64,000 bases of DNA from an uncultured Luminiphilus sp. (lineage in GTDB: Bacteria > Pseudomonadota > Gammaproteobacteria > Pseudomonadales > Halieaceae): contig CALSMP010000009.1 in assembly GCA_943787485.1 (NCBI GenBank), forward strand, positions 62,001 through 126,000, given 5' to 3'. The first letter of the stretch is position 1, and every line of letters begins with the position of its first letter. The notes beneath the pieces are model-generated. The model was given only the letters and a program-made list of their open reading frames with translations. It had not been told where the DNA came from and made no database searches. A program made the translations under genes and the position numbers. Of this stretch, positions 9,977 to 18,060 are shown piece after piece.

Positions 9977-11725
9977 ATGAAGAAAATCGGCGACATACTG
10001 ATCGAATCTGGCAAGGTGTCCGAGCGCGACATCGAGCGGGCCATGCTGGCCCAGCGCGAGATGGGCGAGCGCATTGGTCAGGTATTGGTCAAGCTGGGTC
10101 TCGTCTCTGAGCTCGATATGACGCAGGCGCTGTCGCAGCAGCTCGGTATTCCTCTTCTATTAGCCGCCGATTACCCCGAGGAACCGATTGACGTCCCAGA
10201 GGTATCGCCTGATTTTTTATTTTCTAATCATGTCGTTCCGGTAGCTCGTAGCGAAACCGAGATCACCTTTGCCGCTACCGTTCCCCAGGATCCTTTCCTG
10301 ATCAAAGCTCTGGGCATGGCTATGAACCGGCCTGTGAAGGTGGTTTTTGGTTTGGAGACAGATATCGCCAAGGCCTTGGAGGCGCGAGCGGGTGGTGGCG
10401 GCGAAGAGGAAGATGATGAGTTTGGAGATCGGTTTTCCGGGCAGAGCGATGACGAGTTTATTGAGCACCTAAAAGACCTCGCCTCGGAAGCGCCGGTGAT
10501 CCGTCTCGTTAATCAGATCATTCATCGCGCCGTGGACATGTTGGCTTCAGATATTCACATCGAACCCTTCGACGACGGCTTGCAGTTGCGTTATCGCGTT
10601 GATGGTGTCCTTCAGGATCAGCCTGATCCGCCGGCAGCCAACTTGGCACCCGCCGTAGCATCGCGTATCAAGCTGCTCTCCGGCATGAACATCGCAGAGC
10701 GTCGTTTGCCTCAAGATGGCCGAATCATGATCCGGGTGAAGGGCCACGAACTTGACTTGCGGGTATCGACGATCCCAACCGTGCACGGGGAAAGCATTGT
10801 GATGCGAGTGCTCGATCGAGAAAGCATTCGCCTGAGCCTGCCAGATATGGGTTTTTCCGCGGACACGCTTGCACGCTATCAAACCCTGCTGGCGCGTCCC
10901 CACGGGGTCTTGTTAGTGACAGGCCCAACGGGTTCGGGAAAGACCACCACGCTGTATGCCTCGTTGGCCTCGCTCGACTCGGAACGACTCAAAATTATTA
11001 CCGTCGAAGACCCGGTTGAGTATCAGTTGCAAGGGGTGAATCAAATTCAGGTGCAGGCGCAGATCGAGCTGACCTTCGCCCGCGCGCTACGCTCCATTTT
11101 GCGTCAGGATCCAGACATCATCATGATTGGAGAGATGCGCGACACCGAGACCGCGCAGATAGGTGTGCAATCGGCGCTGACGGGTCACTTGGTGCTCTCG
11201 ACGCTACACACCAACACCGCAGCGGGTGCGATCACTCGACTTGAGGACATGGGCGTTGAGCGCTACCTCATCACCTCCTCTGTGAATGGCGTACTTGCCC
11301 AGCGACTAGTCAGAACGCTGTGCTCAAGCTGCAAAGAGGAGGTCGAGCTGTCGGACGTGGCGATACGTCAGCACAACTTGGGGCGTTTTCTGCCGGAAGG
11401 TCAGCGCACAGTGTATCAGGCTACGGGTTGTTCTGTTTGTGGACACACCGGGTACATCGGTCGAACGGCCATTCATGAACTGTTCCCTCTGGATGACGAC
11501 ATGCACCAAGTCATCATGAAAGGGGCTGATGCCACAACGCTTCATAACACCGCCCGCCGTCAAGGCATGATCACGCTCTATGAGGACGGGCTGCGTAAAG
11601 TGGTGCGCGGCGAAACCTCTATAGAAGAGGTCATGCGGGTGACTCAGGATCAAAGTGCGGATGAAGACCTGGCCAATATCAAACCCTCGCGAACCGCTGA
11701 AGCGTTGACACAAGCAACCGCCTAA
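9977..11725 (+). CDS. gspE: Type II secretion ATPase GspE
   Basis: Hexameric cytoplasmic ATPase that powers pseudopilus assembly. The N-terminal N1E domain (MKKIGDILIESGKVSE..) is followed by the Walker A motif GPTGSGKT at about 316-323, a Walker B region around 381-389 and a zinc-binding pair of Cys-x2-Cys motifs near 449 and 485, all typical of GspE. I chose the ATG at 9977, which has GGGA upstream, over an in-frame TTG at 9944 that adds 11 unconserved residues; this gives 582 aa. It is the first gene of an 11-gene operon in xps order, and its stop overlaps the gspF ATG (TAATG). Confidence 0.96.
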   Translation: MKKIGDILIESGKVSERDIERAMLAQREMGERIGQVLVKLGLVSELDMTQALSQQLGIPLLLAADYPEEPIDVPEVSPDFLFSNHVVPVARSETEITFAATVPQDPFLIKALGMAMNRPVKVVFGLETDIAKALEARAGGGGEEEDDEFGDRFSGQSDDEFIEHLKDLASEAPVIRLVNQIIHRAVDMLASDIHIEPFDDGLQLRYRVDGVLQDQPDPPAANLAPAVASRIKLLSGMNIAERRLPQDGRIMIRVKGHELDLRVSTIPTVHGESIVMRVLDRESIRLSLPDMGFSADTLARYQTLLARPHGVLLVTGPTGSGKTTTLYASLASLDSERLKIITVEDPVEYQLQGVNQIQVQAQIELTFARALRSILRQDPDIIMIGEMRDTETAQIGVQSALTGHLVLSTLHTNTAAGAITRLEDMGVERYLITSSVNGVLAQRLVRTLCSSCKEEVELSDVAIRQHNLGRFLPEGQRTVYQATGCSVCGHTGYIGRTAIHELFPLDDDMHQVIMKGADATTLHNTARRQGMITLYEDGLRKVVRGETSIEEVMRVTQDQSADEDLANIKPSRTAEALTQATA

Positions 11726-12915
11726 TGCCAGCGTTTACCTACAAAGCTGTCGGGCGCGACGGCAAGTCCCAGCAGGGCGTGATTGAGGCCGATGGACTCG
11801 ATATCGCGACCCGTCTATTGCGCTCTCGAGGTTTGACACCGCTCAAAATTCAGGAGGGCGGCGCCGACGATCAGGGCACGCCGCCTTCGCGGCAGGAGGT
11901 GCTCTCGATGACTTCCGAATTGTCGGTGCTGCTGCGCGCCGGACTACCCCTCGATCGGGCGCTAAAAGTGCTCATTGATATGGATGGTCAACCCCGGATG
12001 CGCGCGGTGTTGAGCGATTTGCTGAAGTCGGTCAAGGGCGGTAAGGCGCTCTCCATTGCGCTGCAGCCTTTCGAAGACACTTTTGGCTCGTTCTATTTGA
12101 GTATGGTCCGCGCGGGGGAGGCGAGTGGCCAGCTGTCTGCGGTGTTAGATCGTTTGGTCGAGCATTTGGAAAGTGCCAAGGCCACGCGTGATTCGGTGGT
12201 TTCGGCGATGATTTACCCTGCGATTTTGTTAGTGGTGGCGGTGCTGTCGATTGTGGTGATGCTCGGCTTCGTTGTCCCACAATTTGAAACGCTGTTTAAC
12301 GATATGGGTGATGCCCTACCCGCCATGACTAAAGGGGTGATTGCGGCGGCAGAATTTATCAAGGCGTGGGGACTGTTACTCGCTATTTTTGCGTTGTTGC
12401 TAGGGGTGCTGTTTCAGCGCTGGGCTTCCTCTGAGGCCGGGAAAACGGCGCTAGACAAGCGCCTGCTTTCACTACCCATTGCAGGCAACATTGCCTTTGA
12501 ATATGAAATGGCAAAGTTCGCCCGCACCGTGGGCACGTTGTTGGGAAACGGCGTCTCGCTGTTGAAGGCGATTCAGATCGCTATCGACACCGTGGGGAAT
12601 TTGCCATTGAAGGAAGGGCTTGATGTGCTGCCCCCCGCGGTTAAGGCGGGTAAGCGTATGTCGGTAGCCCTCGATGAAACCGGAATGTTTACACCTATGG
12701 TCATTCAGATGACGCGAGTGGGTGAGGAGTCCGGTAGTTTGGATGGCATGATGCTGGAGCTGGCCAAGGTCTTTGAGGATCACGTTGCCTCCGGTGTTAA
12801 AAGGCTGCTCACGCTACTTGAGCCCGTGTTGATATTGACCATGGGGGCCATTATCGCGGTCATTATTATTTCCATATTGATGGGCATTCTTTCGGTTAAT
12901 GATTTGGCTATTTAA
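11725..12915 (+). CDS. gspF: Type II secretion inner-membrane platform protein GspF
   Basis: Polytopic protein at the base of the secretion machine, working with GspE, GspL and GspM. It begins MPAFTYKAVGRDGKSQQG, the family N-terminus, and has two repeated cytoplasmic GspF domains separated by hydrophobic segments at about 165-190 and 215-240, plus a final one at about 370-392. Its 396 residues match the usual length. It overlaps gspE by one base. Confidence 0.96.
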   Translation: MPAFTYKAVGRDGKSQQGVIEADGLDIATRLLRSRGLTPLKIQEGGADDQGTPPSRQEVLSMTSELSVLLRAGLPLDRALKVLIDMDGQPRMRAVLSDLLKSVKGGKALSIALQPFEDTFGSFYLSMVRAGEASGQLSAVLDRLVEHLESAKATRDSVVSAMIYPAILLVVAVLSIVVMLGFVVPQFETLFNDMGDALPAMTKGVIAAAEFIKAWGLLLAIFALLLGVLFQRWASSEAGKTALDKRLLSLPIAGNIAFEYEMAKFARTVGTLLGNGVSLLKAIQIAIDTVGNLPLKEGLDVLPPAVKAGKRMSVALDETGMFTPMVIQMTRVGEESGSLDGMMLELAKVFEDHVASGVKRLLTLLEPVLILTMGAIIAVIIISILMGILSVNDLAI

Positions 12916-12963
12916 TGGCACAGTAACCGGCGTTTTAGACAATCTACAGTGAGGAGTCAGATC

Positions 12964-13389
12964 ATGCATTTACAACGACGACGCCAGCGTGGTTTTACGC
13001 TGATGGAGCTATTGGTCGTGCTGGCGATTCTTGGCTTGTTGGTCAGTTTGGTTGGCCCGCAGGTGCTCAACCAGCTGGGCGGCGCCAAAAGCAAAACCGC
13101 AAAAATTCAGATAAGGGATCTTGAGCAAGCCCTTGAGATGTACAAGCTCGATGTGGGCCGGTTCCCCTCGACAAGCGAGGGGCTGGACGCACTGGTAGGC
13201 AAGCCCGGTAACGCAACGGGCTGGAACGGCCCCTATCTAAAAGGTGGCAAGGTACCTAACGACCCCTGGAATCGGGAATACAATTACAAATATCCCGGCG
13301 AAAAAGCCGAGATGGATATTTTCAGTTACGGCCTAAATGGGTCCCCGGGTGGTGACGGTGAGGACGCCGACGTCAATAACTGGGATTAA
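12964..13389 (+). CDS. gspG: Major pseudopilin GspG
   Basis: Forms the body of the pseudopilus that pushes substrates through the secretin. The class III prepilin leader ends R-G before F-T-L-M-E, with Glu at +5. The C-terminus has the calcium-binding GspG layout (DPWNREYNYKYPG then GLNGSPGGDGEDADVNNW). The ATG at 12964 is preceded by GAGGAG; a GTG at 12949 lies upstream of that ribosome site and is rejected. A 48-bp gap after gspF makes this the widest internal gap in the first part of the operon. Confidence 0.96.
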   Translation: MHLQRRRQRGFTLMELLVVLAILGLLVSLVGPQVLNQLGGAKSKTAKIQIRDLEQALEMYKLDVGRFPSTSEGLDALVGKPGNATGWNGPYLKGGKVPNDPWNREYNYKYPGEKAEMDIFSYGLNGSPGGDGEDADVNNWD

Positions 13390-13840
13390 GCACTCGACCC
13401 AGCGCGGATTCACACTGGTAGAAATAGTCGCTGCGATGACCGTGGCGGGACTGGTGCTGGCTATTGCTGTTCCCCAGTCGATCACCTTTTACCAGTCTTT
13501 GCAGTATCGATCCGCAGTCCGCGAAACCATTGGGCTTCTGAACTCTGCGCGCTATGCGGCGGTTGCGCAAGGTGCCGCCCGCGATGTTCTGATTTCGCCC
13601 TCTGACCGGGTGGTTACCTTCGGCGATGAGCGCGCCGAATTTGCCGACAACGTTGAGCTCGCCGCCCATTCCGCGAAAGAGGTCAACCGAGACGGCATGG
13701 GTGTTATTCGTTTCTATCCCGATGGTGGTGCCAGCGGGGGGGGTGTTGATATCACGCGCGCGGGTGGTAACTCCGTCGTTATTGCGGTCGACTGGCTGGT
13801 GGGTCGGGTCACCGTCGATTTCGGAAACGATGATGACTAG
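13337..13840 (+). CDS. gspH: Minor pseudopilin GspH
   Basis: A minor pseudopilin of the GspH/FimT fold. The prepilin processing site is QRG before FTLVEIV, with Glu at +5. The start is uncertain: an ATG at 13337 and GTGs at 13349, 13352 and 13358 lie inside gspG, while an ATT at 13385 right at the gspG stop would give a compact 8-residue leader (IKHSTQRG). I report the longest frame. It overlaps the start of gspI. Confidence 0.88.
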   Translation: MGPRVVTVRTPTSITGIKHSTQRGFTLVEIVAAMTVAGLVLAIAVPQSITFYQSLQYRSAVRETIGLLNSARYAAVAQGAARDVLISPSDRVVTFGDERAEFADNVELAAHSAKEVNRDGMGVIRFYPDGGASGGGVDITRAGGNSVVIAVDWLVGRVTVDFGNDDD

Positions 13841-14237
13841 GTTGTCGCGGTTTTCCGCTCGAGGTATGTCGCTACTTGAAATGATGGTCGCGATTGCGGT
13901 GCTGGGCATTGCACTGAGCAGTCTATATTCCGCGGCCTCGGGCGCTACTAGAAATGTGCGCGCTGACGAGCGATATGCCTATGCGGTGGAGTTGGGCCGC
14001 TCTTTGTTGGCAGAGCACACTCCGGCGCCCTCCTCGGGTCTTGATATATCAGGCATCACCGAAGGGGGGTTTAAGTGGTCCGTAATCGCACAACCGGCTC
14101 AGACTGGTCGCTCAGGTCTGGAACCAGGCGCACTGCAGGAGATCGAAGTTGTTGTCAGTTGGGCTGATGGCCTCAAGGATCGGCGCATTCAGTTGGACTC
14201 GGTTGTTGCAGGTCTTGCGGGGGATGAGCCTCGATGA
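13830..14237 (+). CDS. gspI: Minor pseudopilin GspI
   Basis: The leader MMTRLSRFSARG is followed by MSLLEMMVAIAVLGIALSS, the GspI-type N-terminus with methionine at +1 and Glu at +5. The 135-residue length fits. GspI, GspJ and GspK form the pseudopilus tip. The ATG at 13830 follows GGAAA and overlaps the end of gspH by 11 bases; the long in-frame upstream extension is inside gspH and has no pilin features. Its stop overlaps gspJ (ATGA). Confidence 0.92.
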   Translation: MMTRLSRFSARGMSLLEMMVAIAVLGIALSSLYSAASGATRNVRADERYAYAVELGRSLLAEHTPAPSSGLDISGITEGGFKWSVIAQPAQTGRSGLEPGALQEIEVVVSWADGLKDRRIQLDSVVAGLAGDEPR

Positions 14238-14842
14238 ATCGGCGTGCGGGCGGATTTACGCTTGTTGAAATGGTGATTGCCCTCGGCATCATGTCCCTGG
14301 TGATGCTGATAACCGTTACTGGGTTTCGCACCTTGGGCAATACCGCCACCTCCATTAGCAAGATGACCTCGCGTACCGATGAGCTCCGCAGTGTCAGTGC
14401 TTTTTTGCGCGATGCGCTGGAAAACTCGGTCGCGGGTGCGCATGGAGCAAAAAGTCAGGGACTGACGTTCGGAGGTACCGACGGAATTAGCCGCCCCGTC
14501 GCGTATTTCCAAGTAGAAGAAGGACGCCTAGCCTGGCGCGCCAAGATTCTTTTTGGTGAAGCTTACGGCGGCAGTTATTTTTTGCGACTTGTTAAGCTCG
14601 GCGACAAACTGATGCTCCAGTGGCAGGAGCCTGCAGGCCAAACGGAGCCCGGAGATTGGGAGCAGGCGCCCAGCCGCGAGGTGCTCGATAACCTTGAGCT
14701 TTTCGAGGTGTGGACGCGCGAGGGTCCCGAAGCGGAATGGACTCAGGACGATGTGGAGCGAGAGACCCCGAGTCACGTCAAGCTTGTGATCAAGGCCAAC
14801 GACAGGTTTTGGCCTGAGCTGGTTATGCAGGTGCAGCAGTGA
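14234..14842 (+). CDS. gspJ: Minor pseudopilin GspJ
   Basis: Short leader MNRRAGG followed by FTLVEMVIALGIMSLVML, with Glu at +5; 202 residues, the normal GspJ size. It is part of the GspI-J-K tip complex. It overlaps gspI by 4 bases (ATGA) and gspK by 4 bases (GTGA), as expected for translational coupling. Confidence 0.93.
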   Translation: MNRRAGGFTLVEMVIALGIMSLVMLITVTGFRTLGNTATSISKMTSRTDELRSVSAFLRDALENSVAGAHGAKSQGLTFGGTDGISRPVAYFQVEEGRLAWRAKILFGEAYGGSYFLRLVKLGDKLMLQWQEPAGQTEPGDWEQAPSREVLDNLELFEVWTREGPEAEWTQDDVERETPSHVKLVIKANDRFWPELVMQVQQ

Positions 14843-15711
14843 AATCCTTTGCGTCAACAGCACGGAGCGGATCCCCTCGGGCCCCAAGGGCCGGGGTGTT
14901 GAATGGGCCTAGGACGCAATCGGGGGTTGCGCTGGGCATTGTGGTCTGGTTCATCGCAGGCATGGCTCTGTTGGTGTCGGGCATTGTTTCAGAGGCCCGG
15001 ATTGACACACGGTTGGCCCAACTGCATTACTTCAAGGCCCAGGCCGCCGCCGCCGGGGACGGCGCCATCAATCTGGCGCTTGCCGAGCAAATCGGCCTCA
15101 AATCGAGCGGCCAGAGGGGCGCCAACAGGCAGCAATCCTTTCAAATTGGTGGGAAAATTGTAGATATTCGGATGATTCCCGGCGGTTTGCTCGTCAACAT
15201 CAGCACAGAGAATATGCAGGGGCTGACGGCATTGTTTGCTCAGGCACAGCGGGGCCAGTCCGAGGAAGAGGAGCGGTGGCGTTACTCCCCCGGTCGCCTT
15301 GCAAGGGCCGTGATAGCATACAGAGACGGCGTCCAGGGGCGGCGTGGGCAGCAATTTTATGGCCTTGAGGACTTGATGCGGGTGCCGGGGGTAGACCGAG
15401 GGGTCTACGATGCGGTGAGGAATTACATTGTCACTGAGGACCTGGCGGGCGGTTTCGCGGGAAACAGTGGGCCCATAGAAACCCGGTTGCAACAGCTTGA
15501 CGGGGTAATGGATGGCGAGGGTGAGATGCTGGAAGGGCCCGTTCAGCACGCAGCAGAGACCCTGCGTATCGACGCCTTGGTGAAAGTGGGCGATCAGACT
15601 TGGTTGAGGCGCCGATGGGTCACTGTAGAAAATGGCGGGGCGGCATCGTTACCCTGGCAGGTTGTCAGGAGTGAAGCGGCGCGTCCCTTGGCAGCGGGAA
15701 ATAAGTGGTAA
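14839..15711 (+). CDS. gspK: Tip pseudopilin GspK
   Basis: Largest minor pseudopilin, capping the tip. After a longer Arg/Pro-rich leader comes QSG followed by VALGIVVWFIAGMALLVSG. As in other GspK proteins there is no Glu at +5. The helix-rich insert with GLEDLMRVPGVDRGVYDAV (helix-hairpin-helix-like, about residues 175-195) is the GspK signature. It starts with GTG at 14839, overlapping gspJ; the stop overlaps the gspL ATG by one base. Confidence 0.9.
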   Translation: MKSFASTARSGSPRAPRAGVLNGPRTQSGVALGIVVWFIAGMALLVSGIVSEARIDTRLAQLHYFKAQAAAAGDGAINLALAEQIGLKSSGQRGANRQQSFQIGGKIVDIRMIPGGLLVNISTENMQGLTALFAQAQRGQSEEEERWRYSPGRLARAVIAYRDGVQGRRGQQFYGLEDLMRVPGVDRGVYDAVRNYIVTEDLAGGFAGNSGPIETRLQQLDGVMDGEGEMLEGPVQHAAETLRIDALVKVGDQTWLRRRWVTVENGGAASLPWQVVRSEAARPLAAGNKW

Positions 15712-16721
15712 TGGCGACCAATCAGTTTGAAGTATTTGGCGTTGATATGCGCGATGGTGGTCGTTTGTGGCTTGCCGCATGGCGGGATATTCTCTTTGGC
15801 GACGACTCGCCGGTCCGACAGCAACTCGACTCGATGGTCTCTCTTATTCGGCCCGATGGCAGCGTGACAACCTATCAGGCGAGTCGTCAGATTGACCACC
15901 CGCCCGTTACCCTTGAGGCGGTGGCATTACCTGATGAGTTGGTGCTTTCGCGCACACTGCAGCTACCCACTATCGCAGAAGCCGATCTCGAGGCGGCCTT
16001 GATGTTGGAAGTTTCCGCGAGCTCACCCTTTGCGCCCGATGATACCGCTGCGGGCTGGCGTATTGCTCGGTCAGAGAGTGGGGATCAGCTTCGAGTCGAT
16101 CTGGCGATACTTTCCCGTGGCGCTGCCATGGCTTACCTGAGTGACTCCCACGACATTCACGATCCGCTGGCAAAAGAATTGTGGGCGGATTGTGGTGGCA
16201 ATTGGGTTGTGCTCCGTGGCTTTGGCGAAGGTCGGCGGGAGAGCGACTACAGACGTCGTCTGTGGTGGGCCGGTGGGTGGCTCACCGCCGCACTCGTTTT
16301 GTTGCTGGCGCTCGCGGGATTGTCGTCTTTTCTCTCGGGAAGAGACTTGAATAACCTGGCGGTTATGCAACAAGAGACCCGTGCCGCTGCCGGGGAGGCG
16401 CTCAAACTGCGCGACGAGCTTGCCGAGGTGAACACGGCGATTATCGAGCTCAATACCCTTCGGCGAGAGTTGCCGAGCCCCCAGCTTGAAATCGCCAGAC
16501 TTACCGAGTTGCTGCCTGACTCATCTTATATCGTGCAGTACACCCAGAACGGCCGAAACATTCGGCTCCGGGGGCGCTCTACTGACGCAGCGACGCTGCA
16601 GCAGGCACTGACCGACGAACCGATTTTTCTGTCGGTGACGGCACCTCAGGCGATCAGTCGGGTTGGCAATACCGATGTTGAGCAGTTTTTCCTCGATCTT
16701 GAATTAAAGGTAAATCGTTGA
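15711..16721 (+). CDS. gspL: Type II secretion protein GspL
   Basis: Links GspE to the membrane platform. The cytoplasmic actin-like part (about 1-180) is followed by one membrane helix (WWAGGWLTAALVLLLALAGL, about 187-206) and a periplasmic ferredoxin-like domain ending in LRRELPSPQLEIARL onward. At 336 aa it is shorter than E. coli-type GspL (about 400), closer to the XpsL size. The ATG at 15711 overlaps the gspK stop; GTG 15705 would be inside gspK. The next gene overlaps the stop by one base. Confidence 0.88.
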   Translation: MATNQFEVFGVDMRDGGRLWLAAWRDILFGDDSPVRQQLDSMVSLIRPDGSVTTYQASRQIDHPPVTLEAVALPDELVLSRTLQLPTIAEADLEAALMLEVSASSPFAPDDTAAGWRIARSESGDQLRVDLAILSRGAAMAYLSDSHDIHDPLAKELWADCGGNWVVLRGFGEGRRESDYRRRLWWAGGWLTAALVLLLALAGLSSFLSGRDLNNLAVMQQETRAAAGEALKLRDELAEVNTAIIELNTLRRELPSPQLEIARLTELLPDSSYIVQYTQNGRNIRLRGRSTDAATLQQALTDEPIFLSVTAPQAISRVGNTDVEQFFLDLELKVNR

Positions 16722-17287
16722 TGCGGCATTGGATTAAAACCCACCGCCGTTCGGCGTTGCTTGTCGGCATTACTCTAGCGGTGCCGGCGTACTTGTTTTT
16801 GTTGGTGCTTGGACAGACCCTCTCCGTCCGAGCAGGCTACCAAGATCAGATAGACACGATTGAGCCTCGTATCGCGCGCATGCAAGGTCTGGTTGAGAAA
16901 GAAGAGGCGCTGCGTGAGGCGCTTTCCGGGGTGAACAATGTGATGAACGATCACATCTACCTCGAAACCACGGATGCCGCAGCGGTATCTGCGTCGCTGC
17001 AAGCAGAAGCGAGACGCATACTTGGGCAATCGGGCATGGAGGTCACCAACAGTCAGGTATTGCCGGTTCGCAAGAGAGATACCTTTGATTATGTGTCAGT
17101 GAAGGTGGTTGCCCGGGGGGGACTGGATCAGCTGGATCAAAGCCTCGCGGACTTGGCGCGATTTCGCCCGGTCATTTTTATCGAGTCCCTCGATGCGTTC
17201 CCGAACAGAAAGCGGCGAGCGAGTGATAGCGAGGAGCAGACCCTGACAGTCACTATGCAATTGTTGTCACTGAGGGCGATTCGATGA
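16721..17287 (+). CDS. gspM: Type II secretion protein GspM
   Basis: Inner-membrane partner of GspL. One N-terminal helix (LLVGITLAVPAYLFLLVLGQ, about 14-33) is followed by a coiled segment and a small periplasmic domain with the GspM/PilO-like ferredoxin fold pattern. The ATG at 16721 overlaps the gspL stop; gspN begins at the gspM stop (ATGA). Confidence 0.85.
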   Translation: MRHWIKTHRRSALLVGITLAVPAYLFLLVLGQTLSVRAGYQDQIDTIEPRIARMQGLVEKEEALREALSGVNNVMNDHIYLETTDAAAVSASLQAEARRILGQSGMEVTNSQVLPVRKRDTFDYVSVKVVARGGLDQLDQSLADLARFRPVIFIESLDAFPNRKRRASDSEEQTLTVTMQLLSLRAIR

Positions 17288-18036
17288 GCAAGTTCGACGC
17301 CGTGCTCGCTCGCTATCGGGTCAGCGAAAATCCGGCGAGGGCGCTTCGCCGACTCGAGTTGGTCGCCCTAGGGCTTGGTTCACTGTTGTTGCTTTGGGCG
17401 GTCTTTGGGGGTTTATCAACCGCGATCGGTGGAGGACCTAAGCCGCTATTGCCCGCGGAGGATACGCTTAAGGTGCGGGCGTTGGGCCTCGAGCGCCCCC
17501 TCGATGAGGAGGGCTCCGATCGTTTAGTGAGCAGACCACTCTTCTGGGAGGGCAGACGTGCTATCGACAATAGCCCGGCGGCACCGGTGGTAGAGAGTTC
17601 CCAGCCAGCGCAAGTCAACAAGCTCGAGGGCGTCACCTTGCACGGCGTATATGGTGAAGGCGATTCGCTGGGTGTTATCGCGACGGTGGATGGTGAATTG
17701 ACCCGAGTAAATGTGGCAGATGCCATTAAGGGCTGGAAATTAGTTTCTTTTGAGGATGGGAAAGTTACCTTTAAAAATGGCGGGCGCAAACAGCGACTAC
17801 CGCTGGAATTGACCACTCCGTCGGTGAGTGTTGCTGCCGCCTCAAGACCAACGGAGTCGACTCGAGGCTCGCAACAGGATCAAATTGAACAAGCTGCCGG
17901 ATCAGAAAGCGTTGGTGAGCAACAAGGCGAGGAGTTGAGAGAGTCTACTGGTGGATTGGGTTTTGGCGGCAGTAGTTTTGACGCGGGCAACAAGCCGCGT
18001 GGACAAGGTAATGCTTCGCGATTTAAGAAAAAGTGA
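17284..18036 (+). CDS. gspN: GspN/XpsN-type GspC-like connector
   Basis: It occupies the XpsN place between gspM and gspD. It has an N-terminal cytoplasmic tail, one membrane helix (LVALGLGSLLLLWAVFGGL, about 26-44), and a periplasmic region whose LEGVTLHGVYGEGDSLGVIATVDGE.. stretch (about 116-170) resembles the GspC homology region that contacts the secretin. The last 70 residues are a Ser/Glu/Gly-rich tail. No classical gspC is present, so this protein probably plays the GspC role, bridging the platform to GspD, as known for Xanthomonas XpsN. It overlaps gspM by 4 bases. Confidence 0.8.
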   Translation: MSKFDAVLARYRVSENPARALRRLELVALGLGSLLLLWAVFGGLSTAIGGGPKPLLPAEDTLKVRALGLERPLDEEGSDRLVSRPLFWEGRRAIDNSPAAPVVESSQPAQVNKLEGVTLHGVYGEGDSLGVIATVDGELTRVNVADAIKGWKLVSFEDGKVTFKNGGRKQRLPLELTTPSVSVAAASRPTESTRGSQQDQIEQAAGSESVGEQQGEELRESTGGLGFGGSSFDAGNKPRGQGNASRFKKK

Positions 18037-18060
18037 TTGAGGCCTAACGGAGACAGCCCA